Assembly (NCBI RefSeq): GCF_001866645.1
Contig: NZ_MLYP01000028.1
Span: 1 to 59,435, forward strand
Length of the DNA: 59,435 nt
From: Streptomyces colonosanans
Lineage (GTDB): Bacteria; Actinomycetota; Actinomycetes; Streptomycetales; Streptomycetaceae
Direction: 5' to 3'
Below are positions 10,125-19,622 of this stretch, piece by piece. Every line of letters starts with the position of its first letter. Position 1 is the stretch's first letter. The notes under the pieces were generated by a model. The model saw only the letters and a list, made by a program, of their open reading frames with translations. It was not told the origin of the DNA and made no database searches. Position numbers and translations under genes: made by a program.

Positions 10125-12332
10125 GTGCTCACCAGGATCGCCGAACTCGCACTGCGCAGGACCCGGTTAGTTCTTGTGATCGCCGCCGTCGCCGTCGTGC
10201 TCATGGGCGCGCTGGGTGTCGGGGCCTTCGGCAAGCTGCTCAGCGGCGGCTTCGACGACCCCGACGCACCCTCAGCGCGCGCCCAGAGCGTCATCGACGA
10301 GAAGTTCGGCGGCGAGACGGACCTCGTCCTGCTCGTCCGCGCCGTGGACGGAAGCCCGCTCGACTCGCCGGCCGTCGAGGAGCGGGGCCGTACCCTCACC
10401 GAGGGGCTCAAGAAGGATTCGACGGTCGCCAATGTCATCTCGTACTGGGACACCGGAGCCGAGGCCCTGACCTCGCACGACGGCAAGAAGGCGCTCGTCC
10501 TCGCCCACGTGAACGGCGACGAGAACGAACGCGCCGACCTCGCCAAGGCCCTGATCGAGGAGTACGGCGGCGACAAGAATGGCGTCGACGTCCAGGCCGG
10601 CGGCCTTTCCGCGATCATGAACGACGTCACCACCCAGGTCGGCAAGGACCTCGCTGTGGCCGAGGCCATCGCCGTACCCATCACCCTCATCCTGCTCGTC
10701 CTCGCCTTCGGCAGCGTCGTCGCGGCGCTCCTTCCGCTGGTCATCGGGATGTTCGCGGTCATGGGGACCTTCGCCGAACTCTTCGTCATCGGCAGCGTCA
10801 CCGAGGTCTCCGTCTTCGCGATCAACTTGACGACCGCCCTCGGCCTCGGCCTTGGCATCGACTACGCGCTGCTGCTCGTCAGCCGCTTCCGCGAGCAGCT
10901 GGCCGCGGGCGCGGAGATCGACGACGCCCTGCGCCGCACCGTGCAGACCGCCGGCCGGACGATCGTCTTCTCGGCGGCCACCGTCATCGCGGCGCTCGCC
11001 GCCCTCCTCATCTTCCCGCCCTTCTTCCTCCGTTCTTTCGCCTACGCGGGCATCGGCGTCGTCCTCATCTCGGCGCTCAGCGCCCTCTTCGTCATCCCGC
11101 CGCTGCTCGCGGCCCTCGGGGCCCGTGTGAACAAGGGCCGCCTGCCCTGGGTCGGACGCGTACAGCGCACCGACACGCCGTTCTGGGGCAAGCTCGCCGC
11201 CTTCGTCATGCGCAGGCCCGCCCTGACCGCGCTCCCGGTCCTCGCCCTTATGCTGCTGGCCGCGAGCCCCTTGCTCTCCGTCACCTTCGGCACGCCGGAC
11301 GAGCGCGTCCTGCCCGAGAGCGCGGGCAGCCGCCAGGTGGCCACCCAGCTCCAGGCGGACTTCCCCGGCGACGACAACAACGCCGTACAGATCGTCGCGC
11401 TGAACGGCGCCACGGGACCCGCCTTCCAGGAGTACGCGAAGGAGGTGTCCCGCCTGGACGGCGTCGAGCAGGTGGCCACCAGCACCGGCTCGTACCGCGA
11501 CGGCAGCCCCGGCCGGCCCGGCCCCGCCGCGGCGGCCCTCGGCCGCGACGACGCCCAGCGGCTCATCGTCACCATCGGCTACGAGACCAAGTCGGAGGAG
11601 GCCCAGAGCCTGGCCAAGGAGATCCGCGCGGTCGACCCGCCCGCCGGCACCGAGGTGCTCGTCGGCGGCCAGGACGCCCGACTGGTCGACTCCAAGCACT
11701 CCATCGGCGTCCGGTTGCCCATCGCCGCCGGAATGATCGGCGTCACCACCTTCATCCTCCTCTTCCTCTTCACCGGCAGCGTCGTCCAGCCCCTGCGCGC
11801 GCTCCTGCTGAACGCGGTCAGCCTCACCGCCTCGGTCGGCGTGATGGTCTGGATCTTCGAGGACGGCCATCTCTCCTCCTGGCTCGGCTTCACGCCGCAG
11901 CCGCTGGACACCTCGATGACCGTGCTGTTCTTCTGCGTGGCCTTCGGACTCTCGATGGACTACGAGGTGTTCGTGACCAGCCGGATGAAGGAGCTCCACG
12001 ACGCGGGTCACGACCGCGACACCGTCGTGACGCAGGGACTCGCCAGAACCGGACGGATCGTCACCATCGCCGCTGGTCTGCTCTCGGTCAGCTTCTTCGC
12101 CTTCGGCACCAGCGCCATCAGCTTCCTGATGATGTTCGGCATCGGCAGCGGTCTTGCCGTCGTCATCGACGCGATCCTCGTGCGCGGCGTGCTGGTGCCC
12201 GCGACGATGCGGCTCCTCGGCGGAGCCGCCTGGTACGCCCCGCGGGGTCTGCGCAAGCTGCACGACCGCGTCGGCCTCAGCGAGGGCGACCCGGCGGACG
12301 ACGCCGAGCGGCAGCAGGTCCCGGCCGCCTGA
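10125..12332 (+). CDS. MMPL/RND-family membrane transporter
   Basis: About 735 aa, the size of actinomycete MMPL exporters, which move lipids or small hydrophobic molecules across the inner membrane using the proton gradient. It shows the two-fold layout: an N-terminal helix (residues 15-35), an extracytoplasmic domain, a bundle of five helices containing GLGLGIDYALLLVSRFREQ, a second helix near 365-385, a second external domain, and a second bundle with FGLSMDYEVFVTSRMKE. The Asp-Tyr pairs in both bundles are the expected proton-relay residues. The GTG at 10125 has AAGGGAAG about 9 bases upstream; a GTG at 10116 overlaps that RBS. Substrate unknown. Confidence 0.85.
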   Translation: MLTRIAELALRRTRLVLVIAAVAVVLMGALGVGAFGKLLSGGFDDPDAPSARAQSVIDEKFGGETDLVLLVRAVDGSPLDSPAVEERGRTLTEGLKKDSTVANVISYWDTGAEALTSHDGKKALVLAHVNGDENERADLAKALIEEYGGDKNGVDVQAGGLSAIMNDVTTQVGKDLAVAEAIAVPITLILLVLAFGSVVAALLPLVIGMFAVMGTFAELFVIGSVTEVSVFAINLTTALGLGLGIDYALLLVSRFREQLAAGAEIDDALRRTVQTAGRTIVFSAATVIAALAALLIFPPFFLRSFAYAGIGVVLISALSALFVIPPLLAALGARVNKGRLPWVGRVQRTDTPFWGKLAAFVMRRPALTALPVLALMLLAASPLLSVTFGTPDERVLPESAGSRQVATQLQADFPGDDNNAVQIVALNGATGPAFQEYAKEVSRLDGVEQVATSTGSYRDGSPGRPGPAAAALGRDDAQRLIVTIGYETKSEEAQSLAKEIRAVDPPAGTEVLVGGQDARLVDSKHSIGVRLPIAAGMIGVTTFILLFLFTGSVVQPLRALLLNAVSLTASVGVMVWIFEDGHLSSWLGFTPQPLDTSMTVLFFCVAFGLSMDYEVFVTSRMKELHDAGHDRDTVVTQGLARTGRIVTIAAGLLSVSFFAFGTSAISFLMMFGIGSGLAVVIDAILVRGVLVPATMRLLGGAAWYAPRGLRKLHDRVGLSEGDPADDAERQQVPAA

Positions 12333-12503
12333 GCCGCTCGTCGCTCGGCACACACGAGGTCCTTCCCGGCGGCCGCCCGGCCGCCCGGGGAGGATCTCGC
12401 CGTTCGACCGGTGACCTTGAAGCAGTACGGCCTCGTGCTCGGACACGACCGTGGCGGCCGGCGCGCGTGCGTCGCCGACCGCCACGGAGACCGGGCATGG
12501 TGC

Positions 12504-13619
12504 TCAGTAGACGGGGTCCGGCCTCATCAGGCCCATGGCGATCAGCACCCGTGAGGCGACGCTCACCGCCGTGATCCCCAGAACCTGGGACGTCTTGAAC
12601 GCCGGCGGCAGGCTCATGACGGTCTTCCGCGCCGCCCTGTGACTGCTGTGCGGGCCGAACAGCCGGTAGACGTGGGGAGTCTGCGAGCCGCAACAGAGCC
12701 GATGGGCCAGCTGCGGATCCAGGACGAGGGCCGGGTGCCACGGGAGGCACCCGATCGCCTTGGCGAAATCGAGCATGTAGTGGTTGTAGTGCACCAGGGT
12801 CCGCAGGTCGGGATTGCCGTGGAAGACCTCGTTCTCGTACGCGGCCTGCCGCTCGATGAGGTTCTGGAGCCGCACCCGGTCCGGCAGCGCCTTTTTGCCG
12901 CTGCACAGCAGAGCGAAGTAGCGGCTCTGCATCTCGGAGCACGCCGGCACTCCGCCGGCGGCCGGCCGTGCCCAGCCGATGAGGACCGCGCCGAGGCCGA
13001 GATCCGGATGGATCATGTGCTTGTACAGCCTGTGCACATCGGTGATGTTCACATCCTTCAGGATGCTGAAATCCTCGATGTACCCCGTGTTGAGCATGAT
13101 CGTGTCGATCTTCTTGCGCCGGCCGTCCTTGAAGAGGACGTAGTCCTTGCCGAGCCGCTCGATCCCCGATGCGTTGACCGTCAGGGTGTTGTCGACGATC
13201 CGGCGGATGAAGGCGTCGTTCTTCGTCAGGAAGTGGTTGAAGAAGTGCGGGTTCTTCGAGTTCCACTCGGCCACGGCCCAGGCGGCGGCCGTCTTGCCCC
13301 GGCTCTTGTTCCGGTTCATCCCGAGCCGCATGAAGGTACCGGCGGCGGCCAGGGGAACCGAATGCAGCAGCTGCGAGGTGTAGGTGTCGTTGGTGTACGG
13401 TCGGCCGGCCGGGTACCTCTCGACGATCGGCTGGTAACGGCGCACGGACAGGGTGCAGCTCTCCGTCACCTGGGCGATCTCGTTGACGACATCCGCCGCC
13501 GTCTCGCCGATTCCCACACAGAGGACCCGCTTTCCGCGGAACGGTTCGGCGTTCCGGTAGTGGGCCGAGTGGAGGATCTCACCCGCGAAGTCTTCCTGTC
13601 CGGGCAGATCGATGTCCGG
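12504..13619 (-). pseudogene. Flavin-containing monooxygenase, N-terminal FAD domain deleted
   Basis: The frame starts abruptly with PDIDLPGQEDFAGEILHSAH, which in class B flavin monooxygenases lies about 150-170 residues into the protein. It then has the NADPH-binding GIGETAAD motif and a complete-looking C-terminal half. The FAD-binding GxGxxG domain is absent. Upstream the sequence changes to a different frame encoding an unrelated gene start. There is no proper start codon of its own; a GTG at 13517 is inside the NADPH motif. It is most likely non-functional. Confidence 0.7.
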
Positions 13620-13720
13620 CGGTGGGCGAGGGAGCGGGGCACCGTCTGTTCGAAGGCCAGCTCGAAGCCCGGGGGCGGTAGTTGGCCGCGCACGGCGGTG
13701 TGCGGGGTCGTGCGGGTCAT
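13617..13720 (-). pseudogene. N-terminal stub of an AfsA/ScbA-like gene
   Basis: The ATG at 13720 overlaps the preceding gene's stop as ATGA, so a real gene once began here. The 34 or so residues include FELAFEQTVPRSLAHRR. This resembles the start of the AfsA hotdog domain of gamma-butyrolactone synthases (…TVPRxLVHR…). After that the reading switches into flavin-monooxygenase sequence in another frame. The family call rests on a short match. Confidence 0.45.
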
Positions 13721-15091
13721 CGGCTCAGCTCCGGTTCTGGCGTCTCCTGCTGTACGGGGCGCGGCGCCGGGCCGCTCTGGAAGACGGGCTTGCGCATCGC
13801 GTTCCTGCGCCGGATCTCGGTCGTCGCGAGCCGCCCCAGCTCGCCGAGCGTGGCGTGGCGCCGGCCGGGGGCGCGCAGCAGGTGCCCGCCCGTGGCGCCG
13901 AGCACCCGCGCCGGGGTGAGGACGTCCAGGACCGAGGCACGGTGGCTCAGCAAGTTCAGGACGCCGTCGATCCTGCCGCGTGCGTGCAGCCCGCGCACGA
14001 CCCGCGGGACGATGCCCGCGATGGGTCCGGCCACGCCGAGGTCCGCGGCCAGGCCGTAGTACTCGGCGTACGTGCGGTACCGCCAGCGGCCGAACTCCGC
14101 GACAGCGTGGTCGAGTCGGACGTCCGACCCGATGGCGTCACCGACCGCGTCGGCGAGCCGTTCCGCCTGGTGGAAGGCGTCGCCGATGCCGCGGCCGCCC
14201 GCCGGGTCCTTGAAGTGCCCGGCGTCGCCGAGCAGCACCCAGCCGGCGCCCGCCGCCTCGCGGAAGTAGCCGAAGAAGCGCCGGATGCCGTAGATCCTGC
14301 TCGCCCTGGTGGCGCCGGAGAGGGCCTCGGCGATCGGCGCGCAGCGCAGCGCGTGGGCGCGCACGTTGCCGTCGAGGTCGGCGCGGAAGCTCTCCCGCTC
14401 GTGCTGCTGAGGGGAAACACCCACGATGTAGAGGCCGTTGTCGGCGGGGCCGCCCCAGCATGCGCCGGTCGCCCCAGCGGTGGAAGACGAACGTCGGCCG
14501 CGGACCGGGGTCCACGCCCTCGAAGTACGTCCAGTAGTAGCTGCGTTCGCCGGGACTCACGTGGTACATGCGGGACCCGCACGCCTCGGCGACCTTCGAG
14601 TTCCGCCCGTCCGCGCCGACCGCCAGGCGGGCCTGCAGCCGCGTCTCGACGCCGCCCGACACCGCACGGACCCCCGTGACGCGGCCGCCCTCACGGATCA
14701 CCCCGACGACCCGGGTGCCCAGCCGCACCTCGGCGCCGGACGTGCGTGCCGCGTCCACCAGGACCGGGTCGAGGACCTCGCGCCGGATGCACGCCGCCCC
14801 GCCCACGTCGCCGAGCTCCTGCGGGAACGCGGCCCGGCAGCGGAAATCCTCCAGGCGCATGTCGACATGGCTCATGGTGGTGACCCCGGCCGCGCGCAGC
14901 CGTTCCATCACGCCGAGGCGGTTCAGGAACGCCAGGGAGTCGGCCTGGAGGATGTTCGAGGAGAGGGTCGAGCGGATCTCGGTGGCCTGGTCGAGCACGG
15001 CGACCCGCAGACCGCGACGCGCGAGGAGCGCGCCGAGCGTGGCCCCGGCGCAGCGCGCTCCGACTACGATCACGTCGAACTCCTCGGTCAT
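13717..15091 (-). pseudogene. FAD-dependent monooxygenase with one frameshift
   Basis: The first part (from 15091) begins with the FAD fold DVIVVGARCAGATLGALLARRG and runs through VGADGRNSKVAEACG to FHRWGDRRML. The second part, in another frame, resumes with PADNGLYIVGV and contains WVLLGDAGHFKDPAGGRGI, the second FAD motif. Removing one G from a GGGG run (complement of 14453-14456) restores LGGPADNGLYIVG and one protein of about 457 aa. It belongs to the geranylgeranyl-reductase/halogenase-like flavoprotein group. Either a true mutation or a sequencing error. The start overlaps the KAS III stop. Confidence 0.75.
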
Positions 15092-15489
15092 GAGGCGCCG
15101 TTCCAGCGCACCGCCGCGGCGGCCGCGAAGTCGCCGGCGTGCGCGAAGCCCGACATCACCACGAGGTCGCCGTCGCGCAGCGCTCCGGCGCGGGCCGCCC
15201 GGTCGAGGGTGACGGGCACGGCGGCGCCGTACAGGTTCCCGTAGCGGTCGAAGGTGTCCAGGTGCTGTGCTTCGTCCAGCTTCAGGGCCTGGCGCCAGTT
15301 CTTCAGGAAGATCCGGTTCGGCTGGTTGGTGACGAGCACGTCGATGTCGGACGGCTGCTCCCCGATGTCGGAGCAGAGCTTGCCGACGAGCTCGGGCACG
15401 AGGGTGTTGCCGCGCTGGAGGATCTCCGTCGTCTTGCCGGCGTCGAAGCCGATGTCCATCTGGCCTTCGCCCGGCTCCCAGTACAGGCC
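15088..15489 (-). pseudogene. C-terminal fragment of a KAS III (FabH-like) ketosynthase
   Basis: About 130 residues match the C-terminal half of 3-oxoacyl-ACP synthase III: VTNQPNRIFLKNWRQAL, HLDTFDRYGNLYGAAVPVTL and FAHAGDFAAAA. The TNQPN and DRYGN motifs mark the secondary-metabolite KAS III type. The N-terminal half with the active-site cysteine is missing. Upstream the sequence becomes PKS sequence in a different frame. The stop is still ATGA-coupled to the FAD monooxygenase. Confidence 0.75.
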
Positions 15490-15950
15490 ATGCCCACGAC
15501 GGCGATGGCGTCGTCGTCGGGGTCCGGGCCCCCGTCGGCGTCCGCTGCTTCCGCCTCCGGGGCGTCGTCCTCGGGGTGCGCGAAGCCGAGCAGGCCGAGC
15601 AGGTGCTCCGCCACTGCGGCCGCCGTCGGGTGGTCGAAGAGCAGGGTGAGCGGCAGTTCGAGGCCGGTGGCCCGGCTCAGCCGACCGGTCAGCTCCACGG
15701 CCGCGAGGGAGTTGTAGCCGTAGTCGCGGTAGGCCATCTCCGGGTCGATGTCGAGCGGGTCCGTGCCCGCCAGGCCCGCAGTCTCCTCGCGGACCAGGTC
15801 GAGCAGGGCCGCCGAGCGGTGGTCGGCCGGCAGCCTGGCCAGGCACCCTGCCAAGCCCTCGGCCGGCCCGGACTCCCCGGCCACCACGCCCTCGGCCGGC
15901 CCTGCTCGCCGGGTCCGCTCGTCCATCGGGTCAGCCATGCCGTCCTCCAT
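15483..15950 (-). pseudogene. PKS start: ACP domain plus first residues of a ketosynthase
   Basis: From the ATG at 15950 (or 15938, after GGAGG) the frame encodes an acyl-carrier domain: LLDLVREETAGLAG, the phosphopantetheine region YRDYGYNSLAAVELTGRLS with its serine, and LPLTLLFDHPTAAAVAEHL. After an acidic linker it reaches DDAIAVVGMAC, the first strand of a modular PKS ketosynthase. There it stops being PKS sequence: the next bases encode KAS III in another frame. A module of several kilobases has been lost. Confidence 0.75.
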
Positions 15951-16003
15951 GTCGTCTCCCTGCCGCCCCGCGTCCAGCCGCCGCTCCCGCTTGCGGGAGC
16001 CTC

Positions 16004-16855
16004 CTACGAGGAGGCGGCCTCGCCCGTCAGCAGGAACGCCCGAATGTGCGCGCTGAGTTGTTCCGGCTGGTCCTCGGGAATGAGGGTGTAGCTGTCTTCG
16101 ATCTCGACAAGCCGGCCCTTGGGCAGCAGCTCGGCGAGCTTGCGCCCGTGCTCGGGCGGCATCACCTTGTCCTCGGCGGCCCACACCACGAGCGCGGGAC
16201 GGTCGAAGTCGCGCAATTTCTCGGCCCAGTCCAGCAGTTCGCTCTTCGGCGGCACCCCGAGCACGTACTTGCGCAGGTCGCGGCGGATCTCCTTGGAAGT
16301 CCACAGCGGTTCGAACCAGGCGTTCATCACCTCGTGCGGGACCGGCCGCTTGCTCATCCAGCCCCAGGTCATGGGCAGCCGCCGCATCGGCTTCCACTTC
16401 AGCAGTTTGAAGGCGAAGTTGATGCCGCCCGGCAGCTTCGCCGAGGTGAAGAGGTTGCTTCCGGGCACGCCCGGCGGGAAGTTGTCGAACGCCTCGCACG
16501 AGGTGATGACGAGGCGCCCGATCCGCTCGTCCCTGCCCTCGGAGACCAAGGCCTGCGCACCGCCCCAGTCGCTCATCACCAGCGTGACGTCGTGCAGGTC
16601 GAGCCGGTCGAGGAACTCCGCGACCAGCCGGGCCACGCCGGCGATCGACAGGTCCGCGTCCGGCTTCATCGGCCGGCGGTGACCACCCAGCGGCAACGTC
16701 GGCACCACGCAACGGAACTGAGAGCGCAGAGGCGCCACCACGTTCCGCCACAGGGAGCCGTCCATCGCGACACCGTGCAGCAGGACCACGACCGGCCCCT
16801 CACCGCCGGTATCGAGATACTCCACCGTGCCGGCCGAAAGGTCTACTTCAGCCAT
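16004..16855 (-). CDS. Alpha/beta-fold hydrolase
   Basis: A 283-aa soluble hydrolase with the strand-turn VVVLLHGVAMDGSLW (oxyanion region). The nucleophile-elbow position reads MSDWGGAQAL, so the nucleophile is Asp-like (DWGG), as in haloalkane dehalogenase/epoxide hydrolase relatives. The acid/His region is PALVVWAAEDKVMPPEHGR. No clear catalytic histidine is seen in the usual late position (EDSYTLIPEDQPEQL has tyrosine-threonine where HxxxxE is usual), so activity is uncertain. The ATG at 16855 has AGGAG upstream. It diverges from the ACP gene. Confidence 0.75.
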   Translation of the reverse strand: MAEVDLSAGTVEYLDTGGEGPVVVLLHGVAMDGSLWRNVVAPLRSQFRCVVPTLPLGGHRRPMKPDADLSIAGVARLVAEFLDRLDLHDVTLVMSDWGGAQALVSEGRDERIGRLVITSCEAFDNFPPGVPGSNLFTSAKLPGGINFAFKLLKWKPMRRLPMTWGWMSKRPVPHEVMNAWFEPLWTSKEIRRDLRKYVLGVPPKSELLDWAEKLRDFDRPALVVWAAEDKVMPPEHGRKLAELLPKGRLVEIEDSYTLIPEDQPEQLSAHIRAFLLTGEAASS

Positions 16856-17263
16856 TTCACATCTCCTCGGATCCTGCGGGTTCGAGAGGTCGCGATGGCT
16901 TGGCCGCACCGGACGCGGCAGACGATGCCCAGTTGGGCTGCGCTGCAGCCGCCCGGACGGGTGAGCCGAGGTAAGCAAAACATCTCAGACTCTGTTTCGC
17001 CACCAACAACTTGACCCCGGAATGATCACCACCCTTTAGGGCAATAGTCGGCCGACGCCCGACTGAGTACCGTGGCAACTCCTGTGCCGGATCCGTCTGC
17101 CGCAAGGTGAAGGACGCGCGCACGGACGAGGTACGCCGTGCGGCTTCAGTCCACACCTCAGAGGTCGTCACTCCGGAATCCCTCGATCCTCTGGCGCAGT
17201 AGCCGGATCGCGGGCTCACAGGACCTCGGTCATCCCATCACCGTGCATCGGAAAGGCTGCCCT
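16856..17263. promoter_or_regulatory. Divergent promoter region, hydrolase / ACP
   Basis: 408 bases between two divergent gene starts. A plus-strand TTGACC (17011-17016) stands 17-18 bases before CTTTAGG, a weak candidate promoter about 220 bases before the ACP gene. No other structure was recognised. Confidence 0.35.
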
Positions 17264-17515
17264 GTGATCACTGCTGAAGAAGTATGTGTCCGCATTGCCA
17301 AGAAGCTCGGCAGCAAGGCGAATGCCTACACCCTGAACGAGGACACCGCTTTCGAATCCGTGGGCCTGTCGAGCTTGCAGATCGCCGACATCGTCCACAC
17401 CATCGAGGACGACCTCGGGATCGAATTCGACGAGAGCAAGGCCGCGAGCGTGAAGACGGTCGCGGACCTGGTGAAGCTCGCCGAGGAGACCAAGCAGGGC
17501 AGCGCCGCCGCGTGA
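17264..17515 (+). CDS. Stand-alone acyl carrier protein
   Basis: An 83-aa discrete ACP. The phosphopantetheine site is in FESVGLSSLQIADIVHTIED: the serine after the GLS turn is expected to carry the prosthetic group, although the usual DSL is here GLSS. Helix II and the acidic surface look normal. The GTG at 17264 (MITAEE) follows AAAGG; longer in-frame starts upstream have no family match. Its stop overlaps the methyltransferase start (GTGA), so the ACP probably presents the acyl chain that the methyltransferase modifies. Confidence 0.85.
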   Translation: MITAEEVCVRIAKKLGSKANAYTLNEDTAFESVGLSSLQIADIVHTIEDDLGIEFDESKAASVKTVADLVKLAEETKQGSAAA

Positions 17516-18378
17516 CGGCCATCGATTACCGGGGCGCCACCGCGGAGTCCATCAGACATCATTACGACGTCTCCAACGACTTCTTCGCGCTGTGGCTGGA
17601 CACGAACCTCACGTACACGTGTGCGCTGTGGGACGAGGGCGACACGCTCGAAAGCGCCCAGATGCGCAAGCTCGACTACCTCATCGAGGGCGCGCGGGCG
17701 GCCGGCGCGCGCCGTGTCCTCAACGTCGGCTGCGGCTGGGGAAGCCTGCTCGAACGGCTGGTCCGCACCCACGGGGTGCAGCAGGCCGTCGGCCTCACCC
17801 TCAGCGACAACCAGGCGGAACGCCTGCGTGAGCTGGCGCTCGAGCGCACCGAGGTGCGGGTGGAGAACTGGCTCGACCACGAGCCCGCCGAGCCGTACGA
17901 CGCGATCATCTCCATCGGTGCCTTCGAGCACTTCGCGCGCACCGGCCTGTCCCGTGCCGAGCGGGTCGCCGCGTACCGCGAGTTCTTCGAGCGCTGTCGC
18001 GCCTGGCTGCCCAAGGGCGGCAGAATCGCGCTCCAGACGAACATCAAGGGAAATAACGTCCAGATGGACAAGCAGACCGTGCGGGATCTGCTCTTCATCA
18101 TCGACATGATCTTCCCGGAATCCGAGATTCCGGCGCTCTCCGAGGTTATCGAATCGAGCGAGAAGCACTTTGGCGTCGTCCATCTGCGCAACGACCCGGA
18201 CCATTACAGCCGCACCTGCCAGGAATGGTTCGACCGGTTGCGGGCCAACCGCGATCAGGCCGTGAAGGTGGCCGGCGAGGAAAACGTCGCCAACTACGAG
18301 CGGTATCTGAGGTCCACGGTCGGTCACTTCAGGAACCGCCATCTGGGCCTGTCGAGGATCGTCCTCGAAGCCGTGTGA
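17512..18378 (+). CDS. Cyclopropane-fatty-acid-synthase-like SAM methyltransferase
   Basis: A 288-aa class I methyltransferase of the CFA synthase/mycolic acid cyclopropane synthase group. It starts with the family segment IRHHYDVSNDFFALWLD, then LTYTCALW. The SAM-binding loop is VLNVGCGWGSLLERLV and is followed by ISIGAFEHFAR. A complete CFA synthase has about 100 more N-terminal residues; this shorter form is usual in secondary-metabolite clusters. Together with the ACP upstream it suggests methylation or cyclopropanation of an ACP-bound chain. GTG start inside the ACP stop. Confidence 0.82.
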   Translation: MTAIDYRGATAESIRHHYDVSNDFFALWLDTNLTYTCALWDEGDTLESAQMRKLDYLIEGARAAGARRVLNVGCGWGSLLERLVRTHGVQQAVGLTLSDNQAERLRELALERTEVRVENWLDHEPAEPYDAIISIGAFEHFARTGLSRAERVAAYREFFERCRAWLPKGGRIALQTNIKGNNVQMDKQTVRDLLFIIDMIFPESEIPALSEVIESSEKHFGVVHLRNDPDHYSRTCQEWFDRLRANRDQAVKVAGEENVANYERYLRSTVGHFRNRHLGLSRIVLEAV

Positions 18379-18418
18379 CCGACAGCTCCACCGGCGGGTC
18401 CTCTCGAGGAGCACTCAC

Positions 18419-19111
18419 TTGAACGCGTACAAGCACGTCGTCTATTGGCACGACACCGAAAAGGTCACCTTCGAGGCCCCTCTCCGGGAACGCGTCGACT
18501 GCGACGTCTGCATCGTCGGCGGCGGTTTCACGGGACTCTGGACCGCCTACTTCCTCAAAGAGACCGAGCCCGCGCTCGACATCCGCATTGTCGAGGCGAA
18601 CTACTCCGGCTACGGCGCCTCGGGCCGCGCCGACGGATTCGTCACGCCGACCATCGGCAAAGACATCCAGGCTCTGGTGAAGGAATTCGGACTCCAGCGC
18701 GCGCTCGAGGCGTCGCAGGCGGTCGGCCGGTCGATCCTGGAAATCGGCAGGTTCGCCCGCAAGAACCGCGTCGACGCGGAGTACGAGGCCAACGACTACC
18801 TGATGGTGGCCACCGACGCCGCCCAGCTCAAGCGGCTGGAGCAGGACCGAGGCCTCGCCGAGCGGATGGGTGCCGCGCAGGCGGAGATCCTCCCGCGCGA
18901 GGAGTCCCAGGCCGTCATCGGCTCGCCCGCGGTGATCGGCAGCATGCGCACCGGCGGCGCACTCGTGAACCCCTTCAAACTCTCCCGCCGCATCGCCCGC
19001 GTGGTGCGCGAGAAGGGCGTGACGATCTACGACAACTCGCCCTGCCTGCGGGTGGAGCCGGGAGTGCGGCCGACCGTCGTGACCGCCGGCGGGCAGGTCA
19101 AGGCCGACAAG
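18419..19111 (+). pseudogene. FAD-dependent amine oxidase (DAO family), 3' end lost
   Basis: From a TTG start (GAGGAG 8 bases upstream) it encodes the N-terminal half of a glycine-oxidase/PuuB-like flavoprotein: CDVCIVGGGFTGLWTAYFL, then the YSGYGASGRADGFVTPTIG active-site segment. At TAGGQVKADK, where the family continues with VVLATNAY, the sequence leaves the family. It runs into the antisense end of the neighbouring secreted-protein gene. About 230 of about 450 residues remain. Confidence 0.75.
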
Positions 19112-19523
19112 GAGGGTCGATCTGCGCGATCTGACCGCGGGCCCACTCGCGGAAGTCCGTGGTCGAGCACTTGTAGTCGTCGGGGTTGAGGGCCCCGGAG
19201 GTCCACTCGTTGTCGACGCCGGCATCGGCGAGCGCTGCCTTGACCTGGGTCAGGGACTTCGCAGCGGCCGCGACGAGTGCGTCGTCGGATGAGCCTGCCT
19301 CCTCGGCGGCTGCTCGAGTGTCGGCATCGAGATCGAGTCCGGCGATGTAGTCGTTGAACTCCTGGCGCAGTTGCGAGATGTCTGCGGACTGGGCTGCCGC
19401 GTTGGGCGCGGCCGCGGCGACGGTGGCCGCGGCGGGGGAGATCGCGTTGGCTGCTGTCGCGCCGGTGAGTGACATGGTCGCAAGCGACGCGACGGCCAGG
19501 GTCGCCAGGATGGGGCGCTTCAT
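19112..19523 (-). CDS. Small secreted protein, C-terminus probably truncated
   Basis: It begins with a Sec signal peptide (basic MKRP, hydrophobic core, likely cleavage after ATAANA or nearby). An acidic helical domain of about 105 residues follows, with one cysteine in DDYKCSTTDFREWARG. Good RBS (GAGGAG, 8 bases before ATG 19523). The open frame ends at 19098 with CRP encoded by bases that belong to the truncated oxidase, so the native 3' end seems lost. I do not recognise the family. A tandem palindrome lies about 100 bases upstream of the start. Confidence 0.65.
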
Positions 19524-19622
19524 CGTACTGACTCCTCAATGTCGCCAGGCTCGGTGTGCCTGGGCTTGATCGGCATTCAAACGACGCTGAGCAGGCCAGT
19601 GGAAGGCTTGCGGGGTGGCAGG

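Noticed and set aside
9995..12574. An 859-aa plus-strand open frame over the MMPL gene
   Set aside because: Arg-rich out-of-frame reading of the transporter gene.
15484..16751. Single long protein fusing hydrolase-antisense, ACP and ketosynthase start
   Set aside because: Only the part from 15950 downward is protein-like; upstream is an out-of-frame reading of the hydrolase gene.
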